Shown: positions 11,722 to 24,915 of the stretch, in pieces
Layout: each line of letters begins with the position of its first letter
Position numbering within the stretch: the stretch's first letter is position 1
NCBI GenBank assembly: GCA_051294375.1
Contig: CM119266.1
Coordinates: forward strand, 7,500,028-7,564,027
DNA: 64,000 bases
Origin: Paraspadella gotoi
Lineage: Eukaryota > Chaetognatha
Direction: 5' to 3'
The notes under the pieces: generated by a model
Told to the model about the DNA's origin: nothing
What the model saw: only the letters and a program-made list of their open reading frames with translations
The model's database searches: none
Program-made: the position numbers and the translations under genes

Positions 11722-14107
11722 TTCGGTGTTGGCTAAGTCTTCATCGGTGTCGTCGTTGTCATCATCATCATTATCATCATCATCATTATCATCATCATCA
11801 TCTTTATCTTTTTCTTCGGTGTTGACTAAATCGTCATCGTCGTTATGGTCGTCTTTGTTATCGTCTTCGTCGTCATCGTCACGTCTTTGTCTTTGTCTTT
11901 GTCTTTGTCGTCAAAATTCCTTCTCACTTTTAATTTTCATTGTCGTTGTCATCATTCTCTGTTTTAACTCGTTAATTATTTCAAAACAAGTTAAACCTAT
12001 TTATCCTCAATCTGTTCGTTAGTTTGTTCGTTAGAAACTAACGAACCGACATTGAAGTTCTTCAGCGAGAGAGAAAAAATGAAAAAAAAGTTTCCGAATG
12101 TTGAAGAATTTCCATCGAATGCCGTTAATCAGAGCCGAAAATCTCTCNNNNNNNNNNNNNNNNNNNNNNNNNNNNNNNNNNNNNNNNNNNNNNNNNNNNN
12201 NNNNNNNNNNNNNNNNNNNNNNNNNNNNNNNNNNNNNNNNNNNNNNNNNNNNNNNNNNNNNNNNNNNNNNNNNNNNNNNNNNNNNNNNNNNNNNNNNNNN
12301 NNNNNNNNNNNNNNNNCCGGAGGATTATACGCTGGTGTAAAGCAATACCGAATCTGATACAGCGAGCTCTGAAGCTCTGAAGCCTTAACGGCATCCTGGC
12401 CTTGGAAGCGCTCCTTTTTTTTACAATTGGTAAGGTAAGGTAAGGTACATTCGGTACATTCGATGAGTNNNNNNNNNNNNNNNNNNNNNNNNNNNNNNNN
12501 NNNNNNNNNNNNNNNNNNNNNNNNNNNNNNNNNNNNNNNNNNNNNNNNNNNNNNNNNNNNNNNNNNNNNNNNNNNNNNNNNNNNNNNNNNNNNNNNNNNN
12601 NNNNNNNNNNNNNNNNNNNNNNNNNNNNNNNNNNNNNNNNNNNNNNNNNNNNNNNNNNNNNNNNNNNNNNNNNNNNNNNNNNNNNNNNNNAAGATGACGA
12701 ATTTAATATATTTACTTCTTCTTTAAATTTCGTCTTTCAAATCAAGTTTTTTTTTACGGTCGTAATTTTTGTCGTCGTCGTCTTCATCGTCGTCGTCGTC
12801 GTCTTCATCGTCGTCGTCTTCGTCGTCGTCGTCCTCATCTTACTCTTATTTTTGAAACATCATAAAACCGGATCCAAAATCCGGTTTTCCGCCTCTTTTC
12901 CTCCTCCTCTTCCTCCGCCTTTTAGCATAACACGTGATAATCCTCATCAGATTTCCGCTCTTCCTTCTTACATTAGAAAACCTTTGGATAATCCTCCTCC
13001 AAGCCCTCAGGGGGTGTTGAGATTTGAAGGAATCGAAAGGTAAGAAGAATTCCGTTTTTCTCTTTCNNNNNNNNNNNNNNNNNNNNNNNNNNNNNNNNNN
13101 NNNNNNNNNNNNNNNNNNNNNNNNNNNNNNNNNNNNNNNNNNNNNNNNNNNNNNNNNNNNNNNNNNNNNNNNNNNNNNNNNNNNNNNNNNNNNNNNTCTC
13201 TCTCTCTCTCTCTCTCTATAGCGCCATAGGTGCCAGACATAAAAAGTGGTAATTCAAGAATTCAATTTTAATGTCTAGAATTTTTTTGACAAAGCAAGGT
13301 ACTAAAAATAAAGGTTAGATACTGGGAAGACAGATTTATATGCCAAGATGTACAAATGTAAATAAAGTTGTACCGGCAACGTTCTAGGTAGTTGTTGGAA
13401 AAAGAATAGGTGGGAAACATGAAATAAAAGTTTAAAAATTACGGTAAACAATATTTTATTATGTCCTCTAAACTAGAAATTTTGAGAGAGTTTTGTTAAG
13501 AGTAATGGAGTCAATTTAAAAAAAAAGAGGAAAATGTAATGGACGGCATTTGCTTTCAAATCATTACAGACTATGTTGGTTGTATATTGGGATTTAAGCA
13601 ACAACCGTTTCTTTATTTCAGTCGCCAAGTTTTGTCACAGAATATGACGACGACGACGATGAAGACGACGACGACGACGACCACGCCCTGACGCCTCAAC
13701 GAAAACAAAAACAACATCGGTGGCGTCAGAAAAACAAAAGACGCGACGACGACGACGACGATGTCAAAAAAACAAGGGGAAGAACAGAAAACTAGTTTCT
13801 TTTCTTTCTTCTTTCTTTTCTTTCTTCTTTCTCTTTTTTATTGTTTTCTTTCTTTCTTGGTTCTTCCTTTTCTTTTCTTCATCCTCTTCAAGTCTGTCCC
13901 ACGGTTTGTTCAAACCATTTCTCAGTTAATATGAATAATAAAATATATATAATATATAAAATGAAAACAAACATAGAAGGCGACGATCCCGCCATTGCGT
14001 ACATTTTGAAAATAAATTAGACGTAGCTTTGATTCGTTGTTTGCTCGCGTTTAACTTTAACTTTAAGTTTAAAAAAAAATCAATTTTTATATATATATAT
14101 TTATATA
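10961..14107. other. Gap-rich, triplet-repeat-rich intergenic region
   Basis: N gaps at 11030-11180, 11379-11635, 12148-12316, 12469-12690 and 13067-13196. Between them are TCG/TCA/TTG triplet arrays (11636-11880, 12765-12840, 13640-13770), a CT run (13197-13216) and TTTC-rich tracts (13797-13880). The Ser-, Met- or Thr-run frames are triplet-repeat translations. A GC-richer patch at 12317-12412 followed by T8 does not match a structural RNA I can recognise. Confidence 0.7.
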
Positions 14108-14316
14108 TAGTGGCTCATTGAGTAAAGCCGTCAGCTCCTGACCACTTGGTACCAGATTCAATCCCAACCTGGTACCTACTCTACTGGAAGCGTGAGGTCG
14201 GCCGTAAGCTGCAGGGGCGATTAAAACTCGCAGCCCAGGACCCGTTCAATGGCTGCTGGAGGGGTTAAAGAAGTTGCGGATAGTCATCTACAGTCTACTT
14301 AGCGCCTTATCCACAC
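14108..14316 (+). mobile_element. SINE-like repeat family 1, copy b
   Basis: Shows box A (TGGCTCATTGAGTAAAGCCG at 14111), a diverged box B (GATTCAATCCC near 14154), GGAAGCGTGAGGTCGGCCGT, GCCCAGGACCCGTTCAATGG, a GATAGTCATCTACAG block and the tail AGCGCCTTATCCACA. Collinear with copies a and c. The head upstream of box A is not clearly present, so the copy may be 5'-truncated. Confidence 0.75.
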
Positions 14317-14868
14317 AATGACGTTTTATTTTAAAAAACGTCGTTGTACAAAGATATGCCTCGCCCTTCCTTTTAATTTGGTTACTATCCCGGTCAGTAT
14401 CTTTGTTACTTTGACTTCTCTGTGAAACTCACGGCTCAAATCAGTTGCGTTTATAGTAGCAAAGGAGAAACAACGCTCGCCCGGGAAAACTAGTTTTAAA
14501 AAGTATTTTTCGCGTTTAATAATGGACAAATAAAGAATATGAACTCATAATTATTTATTTTTATTTTGTTAATCTCATGTTGAAATATTTGAATGGGCGA
14601 CGCTTCAAACATTAAAATTTACGGGCGTGAACAACAAATAAACTTCACAGTCTTTGTTGTAAAATATTAAAATTTATTTTAGTTTAATGAAAATTAATCA
14701 AAATTAAATATCATAATTTATTACATAGGAGTCTAATCATAGTTACTGGACTTTCAAAATGAATCTCCTAACGTTAAACGTTTACTATCAGAAACAAGAC
14801 GGGGAATTTTTGATCTATTTGCCGCCACTCCATGAGAGCAAATTAACCACTTCAAGGATTAATTCTAC

Positions 14869-14911
<43 letters not shown>

Positions 14912-15721
14912 CGTTAAAATCGTTGCCATAGAAACAGCGCGTGACAAGGGCGTCTCCCTGTAATTTGACTTTTTTCTGTCAGAAAACATAATCGCAAATC
15001 TTTTCTTTAAAAGTCAAATGGGATGATTGCACAGAACGGAGAAAATTGANNNNNNNNNNNNNNNNNNNNNNNNNNNNNNNNNNNNNNNNNNNNNNNNNNN
15101 NNNNNNNNNNNNNNNNNNNNNNNNNNNNNNNNNNNNNNNNNNNNNNNNNNNNNNNNNNNNNNNNNNNNNNNNNNNNNNNNNNNNNNNNNNNNNNNNNNNN
15201 NNNNNNNNNNNNNNNNNNNNNNNNNNNNNNNNNNNNNNNNNNNNNNNNNNNNNNNNNNNNNNNNNTAGTGAATATAATTAACCGCCACGCGTACTCATTG
15301 TCAATTTCTCTCTCTCTCTTTACTAATAACTTTGTACCCAGATATTTTCTCGAGTGTCCCTTGGCTTTCTTAAACCGGGGATGCCTTTTGTGTCCCTCGC
15401 TCTATTAACGGGTTAACCGATTATTATTTAACTTGTGGTGGTCCGTTCTTGATCGGGTAATTGGCCAATTTGGGAACGTTTAAACTTTTTTGGAGCGCTT
15501 GAATAGAGAGAGAGAGAGACAAAAAAAAANNNNNNNNNNNNNNNNNNNNNNNNNNNNNNNNNNNNNNNNNNNNNNNNNNNNNNNNNNNNNNNNNNNNNNN
15601 NNNNNNNNNNNNNNNNNNNNNNNNNNNNNNNNNNNNNNNNNNNNNNNNNNNNNNNNNNNNNNNNNNNNNNNNNNNNNNNNNNNNNNNNNNNNNNNNNNNN
15701 NNNNNNNNNNNNNNNGGTGTA
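14317..15721. other. Non-coding with two N gaps
   Basis: AT-rich sequence, a (GA)n run at 14873-14908, and N gaps at 15050-15265 and 15530-15715. Nothing recognisable. Confidence 0.6.
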
Positions 15722-16599
15722 TCGTTAGAGCTTTAATTGGCGTTCATAACTGATTAGAACGCTTAATTATACGATCAGACGAAAGAGACATTTCCTTTTT
15801 TGGGACGCGTCAAAGGGAACACCTTTTCTCGTCCGAAAGAATAATCCTTTTTTTTAAAAGAATATCTCGGCACTATTTTCGGAGAGCGTGCTAGATAAAT
15901 TATTTAGAAATTAATTTTTTTTACAATTATATTTTTATTGAACTTTAATCTCTTTCTCAAAAATTTTAATCCAATTCTCACTAATCCCTAAAATTAAATC
16001 TATTATACATCGCTAATCTTGCAACCTTAACTTGATTTCTTCAACTTTGAACCCTCATCTAATTCTAATCCTACTCTAATCCTAAATCTAATCCTACTCT
16101 TTCCCAAACATAATTCCAAACTCAATCACTAAATTAATCCTAACTCTAATCGCATAAACCGTTTAACCTAATAAATCAAAACCTAAAAAAAAACTTAATT
16201 AGAAGATTTAAGTAAGATTGGGAAGCTTTCATAAAGTAGGGCATAATCTCTTTTCCGACACAAAAACGATTGTAGTAGTTTTTTTTTTCGCCCTAAGCGT
16301 CGCTTATTTATATTTCATGTCGAGAATTAATTATCTGTACCTTAACGAGCCTTTCTCTGATATTCGTAAATAAATACTCGTCCTTAACATGATCGGACAA
16401 TGTTTTCTGTTAAACGATTGGTTCCAATGCTTTGAAAAAAAAAACGACGCTGAGACATGAAATTATGTTTAGACGCCGAGTATGTAATGTTTTGATTATA
16501 ATATTTGATAAAAATTTAAATCCACACTCTGTGGACAGGCTTTGCGATGAACGGGGGGTGAAGGGGAACATTTCGGGAAAGGATTTGATGAAGTGGTCA

Positions 16600-17225
16600 G
16601 TAGGTGGAGTGGCATAAAAATTTGAGTTGATTGAACATTATTTTTGCTTGCTGCTATGACATATAATTAATGAATTTTAATCCTTTTAAAATTTTTTTAG
16701 CATAACAGTATAAGCAACTTCAATTATTTTGTATATTATCCTTATAAATCGTCAAATTTTAAAAATATTTTTTTTTATTTTAAGATTGATTTGGATTCGC
16801 TGAAAAACTGAAGAAACTTTTTAGTAAAATATTTATTGATATTTAATTTTAGACAAAAAAATGACTAAAACGTTTTTTAAACATATATTAAGTTTCTACT
16901 ACAGAAATAAAAAAATGATCAGGAATTATTCACCTTTTTTTCCTTATTTCTTAAACATGAAGATGAAGAATTTTAAACATGTTATATTTTTGATGTCAAC
17001 TTTTTATGAAGAATCTGATCCTTTATATAAAAGTTTTTATAAAAATTGATTTTGTAAAATACATTTTAGTAAGGATATTAGCTACAAATATATTATATTT
17101 ACTATTTCTGTTCCACGAGATTAATATGAAACATATTTTTTGTACTAGTTAATCATACATTCTCACATTCTAAATATCATTGTTCGCATCATTCAAATAA
17201 ATTTTTTGTTCTCGAGTTGCTCCAT
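16600..17225. mobile_element. Candidate ~620-bp insertion in direct repeat D copy 1
   Basis: The second copy passes directly from TTGACAGTC to GCAGTTTCGG where this copy has ~620 extra AT-rich bases. The flanks read AGTGGTCAGT on the left and AGTGGTCTCAGT on the right, resembling an 8-10 bp target duplication. The ends are short inverted words: TAGGTGGAG, and TAGATGGAG when the right end is reversed. The frames inside are short and AT-driven. A deletion in the other copy is the alternative. Confidence 0.4.
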
Positions 17226-18273
17226 CTAGTGGTCTCAGTTTCGAGCACGGATTCATTTATCTGGTTCTTTCTTGAATATTTATTTACGAGAGACCAAGAC
17301 AGAACTTACCAAATGGAAGGGGATTTTCACGGAGACATTGTTATTATCTCTTAACCGTATGTTATAGCCATAGGGCTGGGTCCCCCGCCAAAAAAAAAAA
17401 AGATAGCTTATTGATATGTACCAGATTTCATGTTAAAGGGAATATGATAAAAGATTTGCTTTTAACTAAAGAACACATCCAGCCTAAAAGGTTTGTTTGA
17501 TAAAAACTACATAAAAAAAATTATTATCATGTACACGACGAGCCGTTCTTGATTTTTTTCAATTCACGATACGCGTAGCCATCTTTTCTGTACCCTCAAT
17601 TGTGACTCTCTCTCTCGTCGGTCTCTCTCTTGTCTTCTCTCTCTCTTCGTCTCTCTCTCTTCTCTCCTCTCTCTCTCTTGCTCTCTCTCTCTCCTTCTCC
17701 CTCTGCTCGTCTCTCTCTTCTTGGCATTCTTTCGCCTCACAGTCTTTTGTTTCGCTTTTTCCTTAGGTCTTTTGTTACGAAACAATTTCGTCGCATCGCG
17801 ATCGTCGGCGATCGATCCCGCCATCTCTCGCTTTCAGGGCGAAACTTTAGACCGGAAACAAAGGAACAATGGATGACAATAACGGGGAGGATAACGTAGA
17901 GTAATGACAAGGATTCGTAATGACAGTGATAACTTTATGATGACAAGAAAGCGCAATAGCGATGACATTGGTGGAAAGTCACAAGTAACAAGTAGCGTTA
18001 GTAACAACATTAATGTTCAAACGGAAATGTCGAAGTGAACGACCATTGTAATGGATCATATTACTGACAATTGACATTAGTGACGATCCTTGAGAATGAC
18101 GATGACGAGGACGACGACGACGACGACGACAGCGACGACTCTGGTGACCTCCACCTGCGATGAGAATGAATGAAACACGAAGAAAAAAAGAATCAAAAGA
18201 AAACAAAAGACAACAGAAAGAATAAAAGAATTTTTTTGTCAGAAATTTGAGACATTTCAAAGGGAGGAACCAT

Positions 18274-18364
<91 letters not shown>
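18274..18364. repeat. (GAAA)n microsatellite
   Basis: About 22 tandem AAAG units; the Lys/Glu/Arg frame across it is a repeat translation. A second, shorter array lies at 23294-23338. Confidence 0.95.
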
Positions 18365-18370
<6 letters not shown>

Positions 18371-18798
18371 CATTGATGGATTATATTCTTTTACTCTTTG
18401 AATCCCATTGTTTTATTTCTTCTTCTTCCTTAACTGTAAACAGTACAATTTAGAACAATGTAATTTTGTAAAAATTATAACAAATTGAAAATAAGCTTGA
18501 GGTTGCTTTCATCTTTTTTAAAGTACATCTATTTTTCGTCGACGTTGTCGTCGTCATTTTCGTCATTGTCGTCAGCTTCGAACCACTTCAAAGACAACCT
18601 CATGTTGTGTCGTCCCACTATTTTCCCGTGGCGTCTAGAGAGAGAGCGAGATCGTTGAGAGAGAAAGAGAGAGATCTAGATGATGCGAGAGAGAAAAGAA
18701 GGAGAGAGAGAGAGAGAGAGAGAAGAGACGAGAGAGAGAGAGAAGAGAGAGAGAGAGAATAATCTTCCTTTTTNNNNNNNNNNNNNNNNNNNNNNNNN

Positions 18799-21700
18799 CG
18801 TTAGAGCCTTTAATTGGCGTTCATAACTGAATTTAGAACGCTCTTTATTATTACGATCAGACGAAAGAGACATTTCCTTTTTGTGGACGCGTCAAAGGGA
18901 ACACCTTTTTCTCTCCCGAAAGAATAATCCTTTTTTTTTTTTAAGAGAATATCCTCGGCACTATTTTCGGAGAGCGTCCGCTAAATCAACATATTTTAAA
19001 AATTTATTTTTTTCTTTAATATTGAACTTTTAATCCTCTTTCCAGAAAAACTTTGTATCCAAGATTCCTCCACATTCTAATCCCTCCATAACTCTCATCT
19101 TCAATAACTCTAATCCCATAACCCTTTAACCTAATGATCAAACCTAAAAAACAAACTTAATTACGAATTTAAAGTAAGAATTGGGAAGCTTTCATAAAAG
19201 ATGAGGCAATATCTCTTTTCCTCCCGCAAAAACGATCTGTTGTCAGTTTTTTTTTCGCCCTAAGCGTCGCTCTGTAGTAATTACTCTGTTACCTTAAATG
19301 AGCCTTTCTCGTGTTTCGTAAATAAATTTTACCGTCCTTAACATGATCGGACAAGATTTTTTTTAAACGATTGGTTCCAATGCTTTGAAAAAAAAAAAAA
19401 CGGCCTGAGACATGAAATGTTTCAGAACGCGCGAGTATTAATGTTTTTACATTATATTATTTTAAATCTTTTAATCACACACTTCATGTTGGACAGCGCT
19501 TGCGATGAACGGTCGGGGGACGTTTCGGAGTTATTTGATTGACAGTCGGGTCGCAGTTTCGGACAACGGATTCATTTATCTGGGTTTTTCTTATCCAATA
19601 TTATACGAAGTAGACCAGCACAGAACTTGACCAATATTAGAAGCGCGGAATCTTTTCGCACGGAGATCCATGTTCTCAATCAGTACCGTATCTGTATACC
19701 ATAGAGCTTGTTTCCAAAAAATGATAGCTATTGATTGTACCCAATTCATATTCTCAGGAGGGGATATGGGATAGAAAGGATTCTGCTCTTTAACAAAAGA
19801 CACATCCAGCCTCTAAAGCGTTTGTTTTGATATAAGAAGACGTAAAACAACAGTTATGTGTGTAGGATGACGTATCCACGACCCGAACCGTTCTTTAGAA
19901 CTTTCACGCCATACCGTTAGCCCCATCTTCCTCAGTTCTGACCGTCTCCAATCATCACAGTGTGCTCCTCTCTCTCTGTACAATATTAGTGACGACTTTA
20001 CATCTACTCTCTCTCTCTTCTCTCCATTTCCAGTTCCCTCTTCTTCATCTTCGTCCCTCCTCCTCTTCACTGCAGTCTCTCTCGCCTCTTCTCTCTCTCT
20101 CTTTCCTCAGTTCTTTTTCGTTTCGGCTTTTCCACCCGTCCTCTGTTACTAAACAATTCCGTTTCTAGCATCCCTGCCTATCGTCGGTCGCGATCTCTCG
20201 GCCTTTTCCGACGACGCAAATTACGACCGGAAACAACAGAACAATATGCCCGGCATGACAAATAAACGGGATGGGAGATAACGCTAGATAATGACAAGGA
20301 TCGTTAATGACAGAGAGTATAACTTCGTATTGAATTGACCAAGAATATCGCCTCCTGAATAGCCCGATGACATGGTGGAAAGTACAGTAACAAGTCGCTT
20401 AGTACACAAAACATTAATGATGTCCAACCGGAATGATCCACGGAAGCGGTGAACGACCCAATTTAATGTATGGTTCAATCTTTAACTGAACAATTTGACA
20501 ATTTAGTGACGAACTCCTTTGAAGAATGACCCCGATGGGACCTGTGGCGGATGGAGTGGGAGAAACGGAGTATATTCCGAGGAAGGAACCCGACAGGTCC
20601 GACTGAGCCCGTTAAGTACCGCTCGACCCCAAAAGAAAGAAATTTGTTTATGAAAGTTTTTTTCAATTTCATAATACCTGACTCTGGTGATATAAACAAC
20701 CACCACACTTCATATCCTTTCTCTGTTGCTGCATATATGTGCGTGAGCGGGTGAGAAAGAGGAAAACATGTTGCATTCACATATGAATTTTTATTAGCCC
20801 GTTACATGCAAAACTTTTATAAATACAGTAACCCATAGACATTGTATATTATTTCATGATGAAAATCGTAATAAAGTATAGTAACACATAAAGAAATTAA
20901 ATAAGGCCCGAAAAGCGCAGAGAGCCCCGACATATAATTTAATAGATACCCATCAATATTAACAAGCATACGGTGTTATCACTAAAAAGACCGATATAAA
21001 GAAGTTATAATATCCTAAATAAAAACATAAACAATCACTTTTGCCCTTGTAGTTTAAATTTTGAAATTCTATCCAGTCTCCAAGGAGAAATCAACTTTTG
21101 GAGAAGACATTATATTACAAAAGCCAAGAATAACAACCATCAATGTTGCGTCAAATATTTAACTACTATCACCTACTTCAGTACACTTCTAGGGGCGGAT
21201 TCACATTGAAGACAAAACAACCGCGGAGTCACCCTCTTACATCTCAATCCAGAATAAGAATAAACAGCAAAGCAAACAGCAGTTATCATAAGTTTAAGTG
21301 AAATGTATATTATAAACAAATCAAAAACGAAAGAAACATGCGGCGAACGATATATAAGAAATGATTATAGGCGAGAATTTAGAAGATAAAGATAAAGATG
21401 TAAGAAAGAGAAAGATAAAAGAAAGAGAAAGAAGAAAGAAAGAAAGAAAAAGGGAAAATGAATAGATACCCGATTGAAAATGGATAGCTTTAAAGTTCAA
21501 AATTATATGTTGCTTACTCTATTCGCCATAATAAAAATAAAAATGAAGACCCTCGATTTGCGAACACAGTACAACCCAATGACTATTTATTTTTTTCTTC
21601 TTCTCTAACCTAGTAAACAAGGTACAAGTTTGTAGCTAACCAATGAAGCAGACATTAGTATTACTGATTGCCCTCTGCTCCAAATCGATCCCCTTGCCTC

Positions 21701-21880
21701 CGTCAGAAGAAATATACATAATCCATAGACGCTCATCGCACTCTCCGGGCGTACCTGGAGATAAAAGGAAAAGCGGCGTGCAAAGTCAACGCGTTCCTCT
21801 AACTTATTCTTTTTTTAACAAATTGAAAATTAAGCTTGGAGTTCGCTTTTCATCCTTCCTTTGTATTTCTTCAATCAAAT
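18799..21880 (+). repeat. Direct repeat D, copy 2 (noisy)
   Basis: Starts immediately after the 25-N gap 18774-18798 and follows 15722-18530 in order, with frequent single-base differences and small deletions and without the 620-bp block. The match becomes weak after 20540 and reappears at 21800-21845 (AACAAATTGAAAATTAAGCT). Frames on both strands in this interval show no conserved protein. Confidence 0.65.
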
Positions 21881-23291
21881 ATTAATAGTTTATTTTCTAT
21901 ATTTTCCCCGTGTTCAAATAATATACCAAATCTTCAGGAGGACTTTCGATGTTGAAAGATAAGACGCGAGTCTTTCTTGTAACGATCTTATTTGCAGTCG
22001 TGGAGAAAATCCCTCCGTCGCTTCAGAATTGACTTGAATATTTGAAGAAACGACAAATCAAAAAAGATTATCCCCGAAAAGAAAATGAAAAGACAAGTCC
22101 GAATGTTTTTAGAAGCGCCTGTGGAATCCGATTTGTTATTCCCTAAATTTAAGGGCGTTCCGTTGACAGGGAAAGAGTTAGTCCATTTATGATCCATCAC
22201 CAATTTTGTACAGGTAAGTCCAGCGCGTTTGAAAGCTTTTTCAACTGAACACAACGATTCCTCGGCAAAAAAAATCTGTGCAAAAAGCCCAGACACCTCC
22301 AGCGGTATATGGTTTTATTCTATTTTTTTGCGTGATTTTAGCCCACCGCTCTCCCCTCTTTTCTCTGTATATATTTGTCCATCTTTCTTCCTTTTTCCTC
22401 TTTCTTACCCCATTATCTTCTCTATCGCATTTTGCCTTCGACCTGTTCTTTCTTGTTATCTCCTCGTTCCCTCTCTTAGTGCCAGCCTCCTCTGCCCAGG
22501 ACGTATCCTCCCGCACGGGACCATAGGCACCGCTCTACGGAGATGAAGAGTGGGACGAGCACTCTGTAGGAGTAATCTCTGGCTGAGGAACGGTTCTTGC
22601 AACTAGTGGCGAGGACTTCTGCGGTGCTGTGTCGATGGCTGCAGGAACGGAGGCCCGAACTGTGAACGGGGAGGCACACTCGACCGTGCGTGGAGCGATA
22701 GGAGAAGGGCGGAAGGAACTCCAGAGAAAGTAGAAGAGGATCATTAGAACGGAGAGAGGAAGGCCAAGGAACGGGAGACAGGTAACAAATGAAACGAAAT
22801 GAGAGAGGGGGAGACCGAGTTGAATGAGCGAGGAAATGGGAAATAGAGGACATCTGGAGAAGCAAGAAGCAGACGGAGAAGTTGAGAAACAGAGTTTGTG
22901 AGTTGCCGGCTCGAGGGGAGGAGGGCGCCGCGCAAGAAAGGAAGACGCCGATAGGCGCGCAGGTCGTAACTAGAGGTGAAAAAATACTGCAAATGTTGTT
23001 GCGAGAGAGTAAAACTCTTAGTGAAAAATTCTTTTTGTATTAATAAACTTAGTATGTGAGTATATATTCTAATCTATCATAGAGCACGGTAGAGAGAGAG
23101 AGAAGAGACGACCCGGAGACGAAGAAGGAAGGGACCATCGAGCAGAGAACACCGAGAGAATGCGGCACGCGGCATGGACGGGCTTGCCTAAGAGCTTCCA
23201 TGCTCTACGCTTATCGCCAGCGATTAAGCGCCTGCGAGACAATGACAGTAAGAAGAGAGAGACGAGAGAAAAGAAAGACAGATAATATATA

Positions 23292-23336
<45 letters not shown>

Positions 23337-23447
23337 AAAAGGGGAGAGAAAAGAAAGAAAGTTAAAAAATAGATAGGGAAGACAGGGACTCTGAGAATGA
23401 ATAAACGAGACTGAGAGAGTCTTGATTGAAAGCTTGAAGGGACCTGC
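21881..23447. other. Unassigned, GC-richer patches
   Basis: 22480-22960 and 23130-23260 are richer in GC than the surroundings and give frames up to 129 codons on both strands, but none shows a motif I recognise. A GAAA array is at 23294-23338. I make no gene call. Confidence 0.5.
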
Positions 23448-23775
23448 TATGTCATTATCCTGTTTATCTTATTTATAAATTAAAAGTACAATCTTTTCCG
23501 TAAGAAAACAAAACTATAAATAATATAAACTACAAAATGCAATTTATTACAAAAAGTAATGAAAATACATTGATAATTTAATAGTATAATTTTTTAATTC
23601 AAATTTCAGAAAGTTAAAATTAGTGCTTTTGTTGTTTTTTTTTCTTCTAGTTTATTAAACGTCCGCAAAGTAAGGGCGCTCTGTATTAAAATTCAACGAA
23701 ACGACGGACAGATGAACAGCGGTTGGAAGGAGAGTAGAGTTTTATTTTCATTTAAAAAACATGCGAATTAATAGG
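23448..23775 (+). repeat. Duplicated contig end, left
   Basis: Repeated almost base for base at 23786-24113, on the other side of a 10-N gap; both end in GCGAATTAATAGG. Only a few differences exist, so this looks like an unmerged overlap between two contigs or two alleles. Non-coding. Confidence 0.85.
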
Positions 23776-23785
23776 NNNNNNNNNN

Positions 23786-24113
23786 TATGTCATTATCTTG
23801 TTTATCTTGTTTATAAAGTAAAAGTACAATCTTTTCCGTAAGAAAACAAAACTATAAATAATATAAACTACAAAATGTAATTTATTACAAAAAGTAATGA
23901 AAATACATTGTATAATTTAATAGTATAATTTTTTAATTCAAATTTCAGAAAGTTAAAATTAGTGCTTTTGTTGTTTTTTTCTTCTAGTTTCATAAACGTC
24001 CGCAAAGTAAGGGCGCTCTGTATTAAAATTCAACGAAACGACGGACAGATGAACAGCGTTTGGAAGGAGAGTAGCGTTTTATTTTCATTTAAAAAAAGTT
24101 ATGCGAATTAATA
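23786..24113 (+). repeat. Duplicated contig end, right
   Basis: Second copy of 23448-23775 directly after the 10-N gap 23776-23785. The sequence then continues as AT-rich non-coding DNA to about 24900 with nothing recognisable. Confidence 0.85.
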
Positions 24114-24915
24114 GGATATTCAAATATTATATTTACGGTATAGAGTAGCAAAGCATTGTGTATTTTGTTTTGAAATATTTTAAGTAACTTTTGATGAAAT
24201 ATTATTATGAGGAACAGCGTATTTTACCATCATCGACTTAAGTCCAATAACAAAAATATATATATTTTACTTAGTTTTATTCTTAAACAAATATTTCATT
24301 AAACAAATCTATTTCTTGAACTCAACTCGTGACTGTTTTTTCAGCAAAGAAAATAATCCTTCGAAAAACTGAGGCTTTTTAAACTCCTCGTTCTTCTTTG
24401 TGGTGAAGCAAAATGGGAGAAACATAGTGTAAAGATCGGCGGTTGTCAGATATTATTAAAATGATATTTAATTAATGAGCGTTTTAAGAGTGAGCCTAGA
24501 TTGAAAATGGTCAAGTTTTTGATTTGGAGCTGAAGACAGAATTCCCAAAAAGAACCAATCCTCAGGGGAACAACAAGGCTAAAATAAATTGACTAAATAT
24601 TCATTAACATTACGTTGTGTTTATAATAGTCATTTGACGGACGAGCTGACCGACGACCTAAATTAGCGAGTCTACGAGTTCGTTCGATTAATCTCAAATT
24701 GAAATACTTGTAATAACCAAATTAGGGTTTCTTTCCTAAAAAATCAAGACGGTGGACTCAACATCTTTATTCTTTCTTCGCCGGTTTACGTGTTTCGCAG
24801 TTATACGTAAAATGGAAATATCCAAATGAAATGGTTACAACCATATACATATTTATCCTCATTTAATAAATAAGCTATCTTGCCACTGACTTTGAAAGGC
24901 TGGTTGGGTGGCTTT

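Larger units (their letters stand above)
15722..18530 (+). repeat. Direct repeat D, copy 1
   Basis: Collinear with 18799-21860. Shared landmarks are TTTAATTGGCGTTCATAACT, CGATCAGACGAAAGAGACAT, CATGATCGGACAA, GATTGGTTCCAATGCTTTGA and AATAATGACAAGGAT-like words. It starts right after an N gap. It contains CTAATCC-rich sequence (15950-16140), a CT-rich tract (17605-17720) and a CGA triplet run (18105-18130). I see no gene. Confidence 0.75.

Noticed and set aside
11636-12022. Serine-rich protein frames
   Set aside because: Translations of TCG/TCA triplet arrays bordering N gaps.
12317-12440. Structural RNA (GC-rich patch followed by T8)
   Set aside because: Compared mentally with 5S, U4, U6 and 7SL; no convincing match.
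21988-22296. 102-codon minus-strand frame
   Set aside because: No recognisable motif, no exon partners, and it lies in a noisy region.
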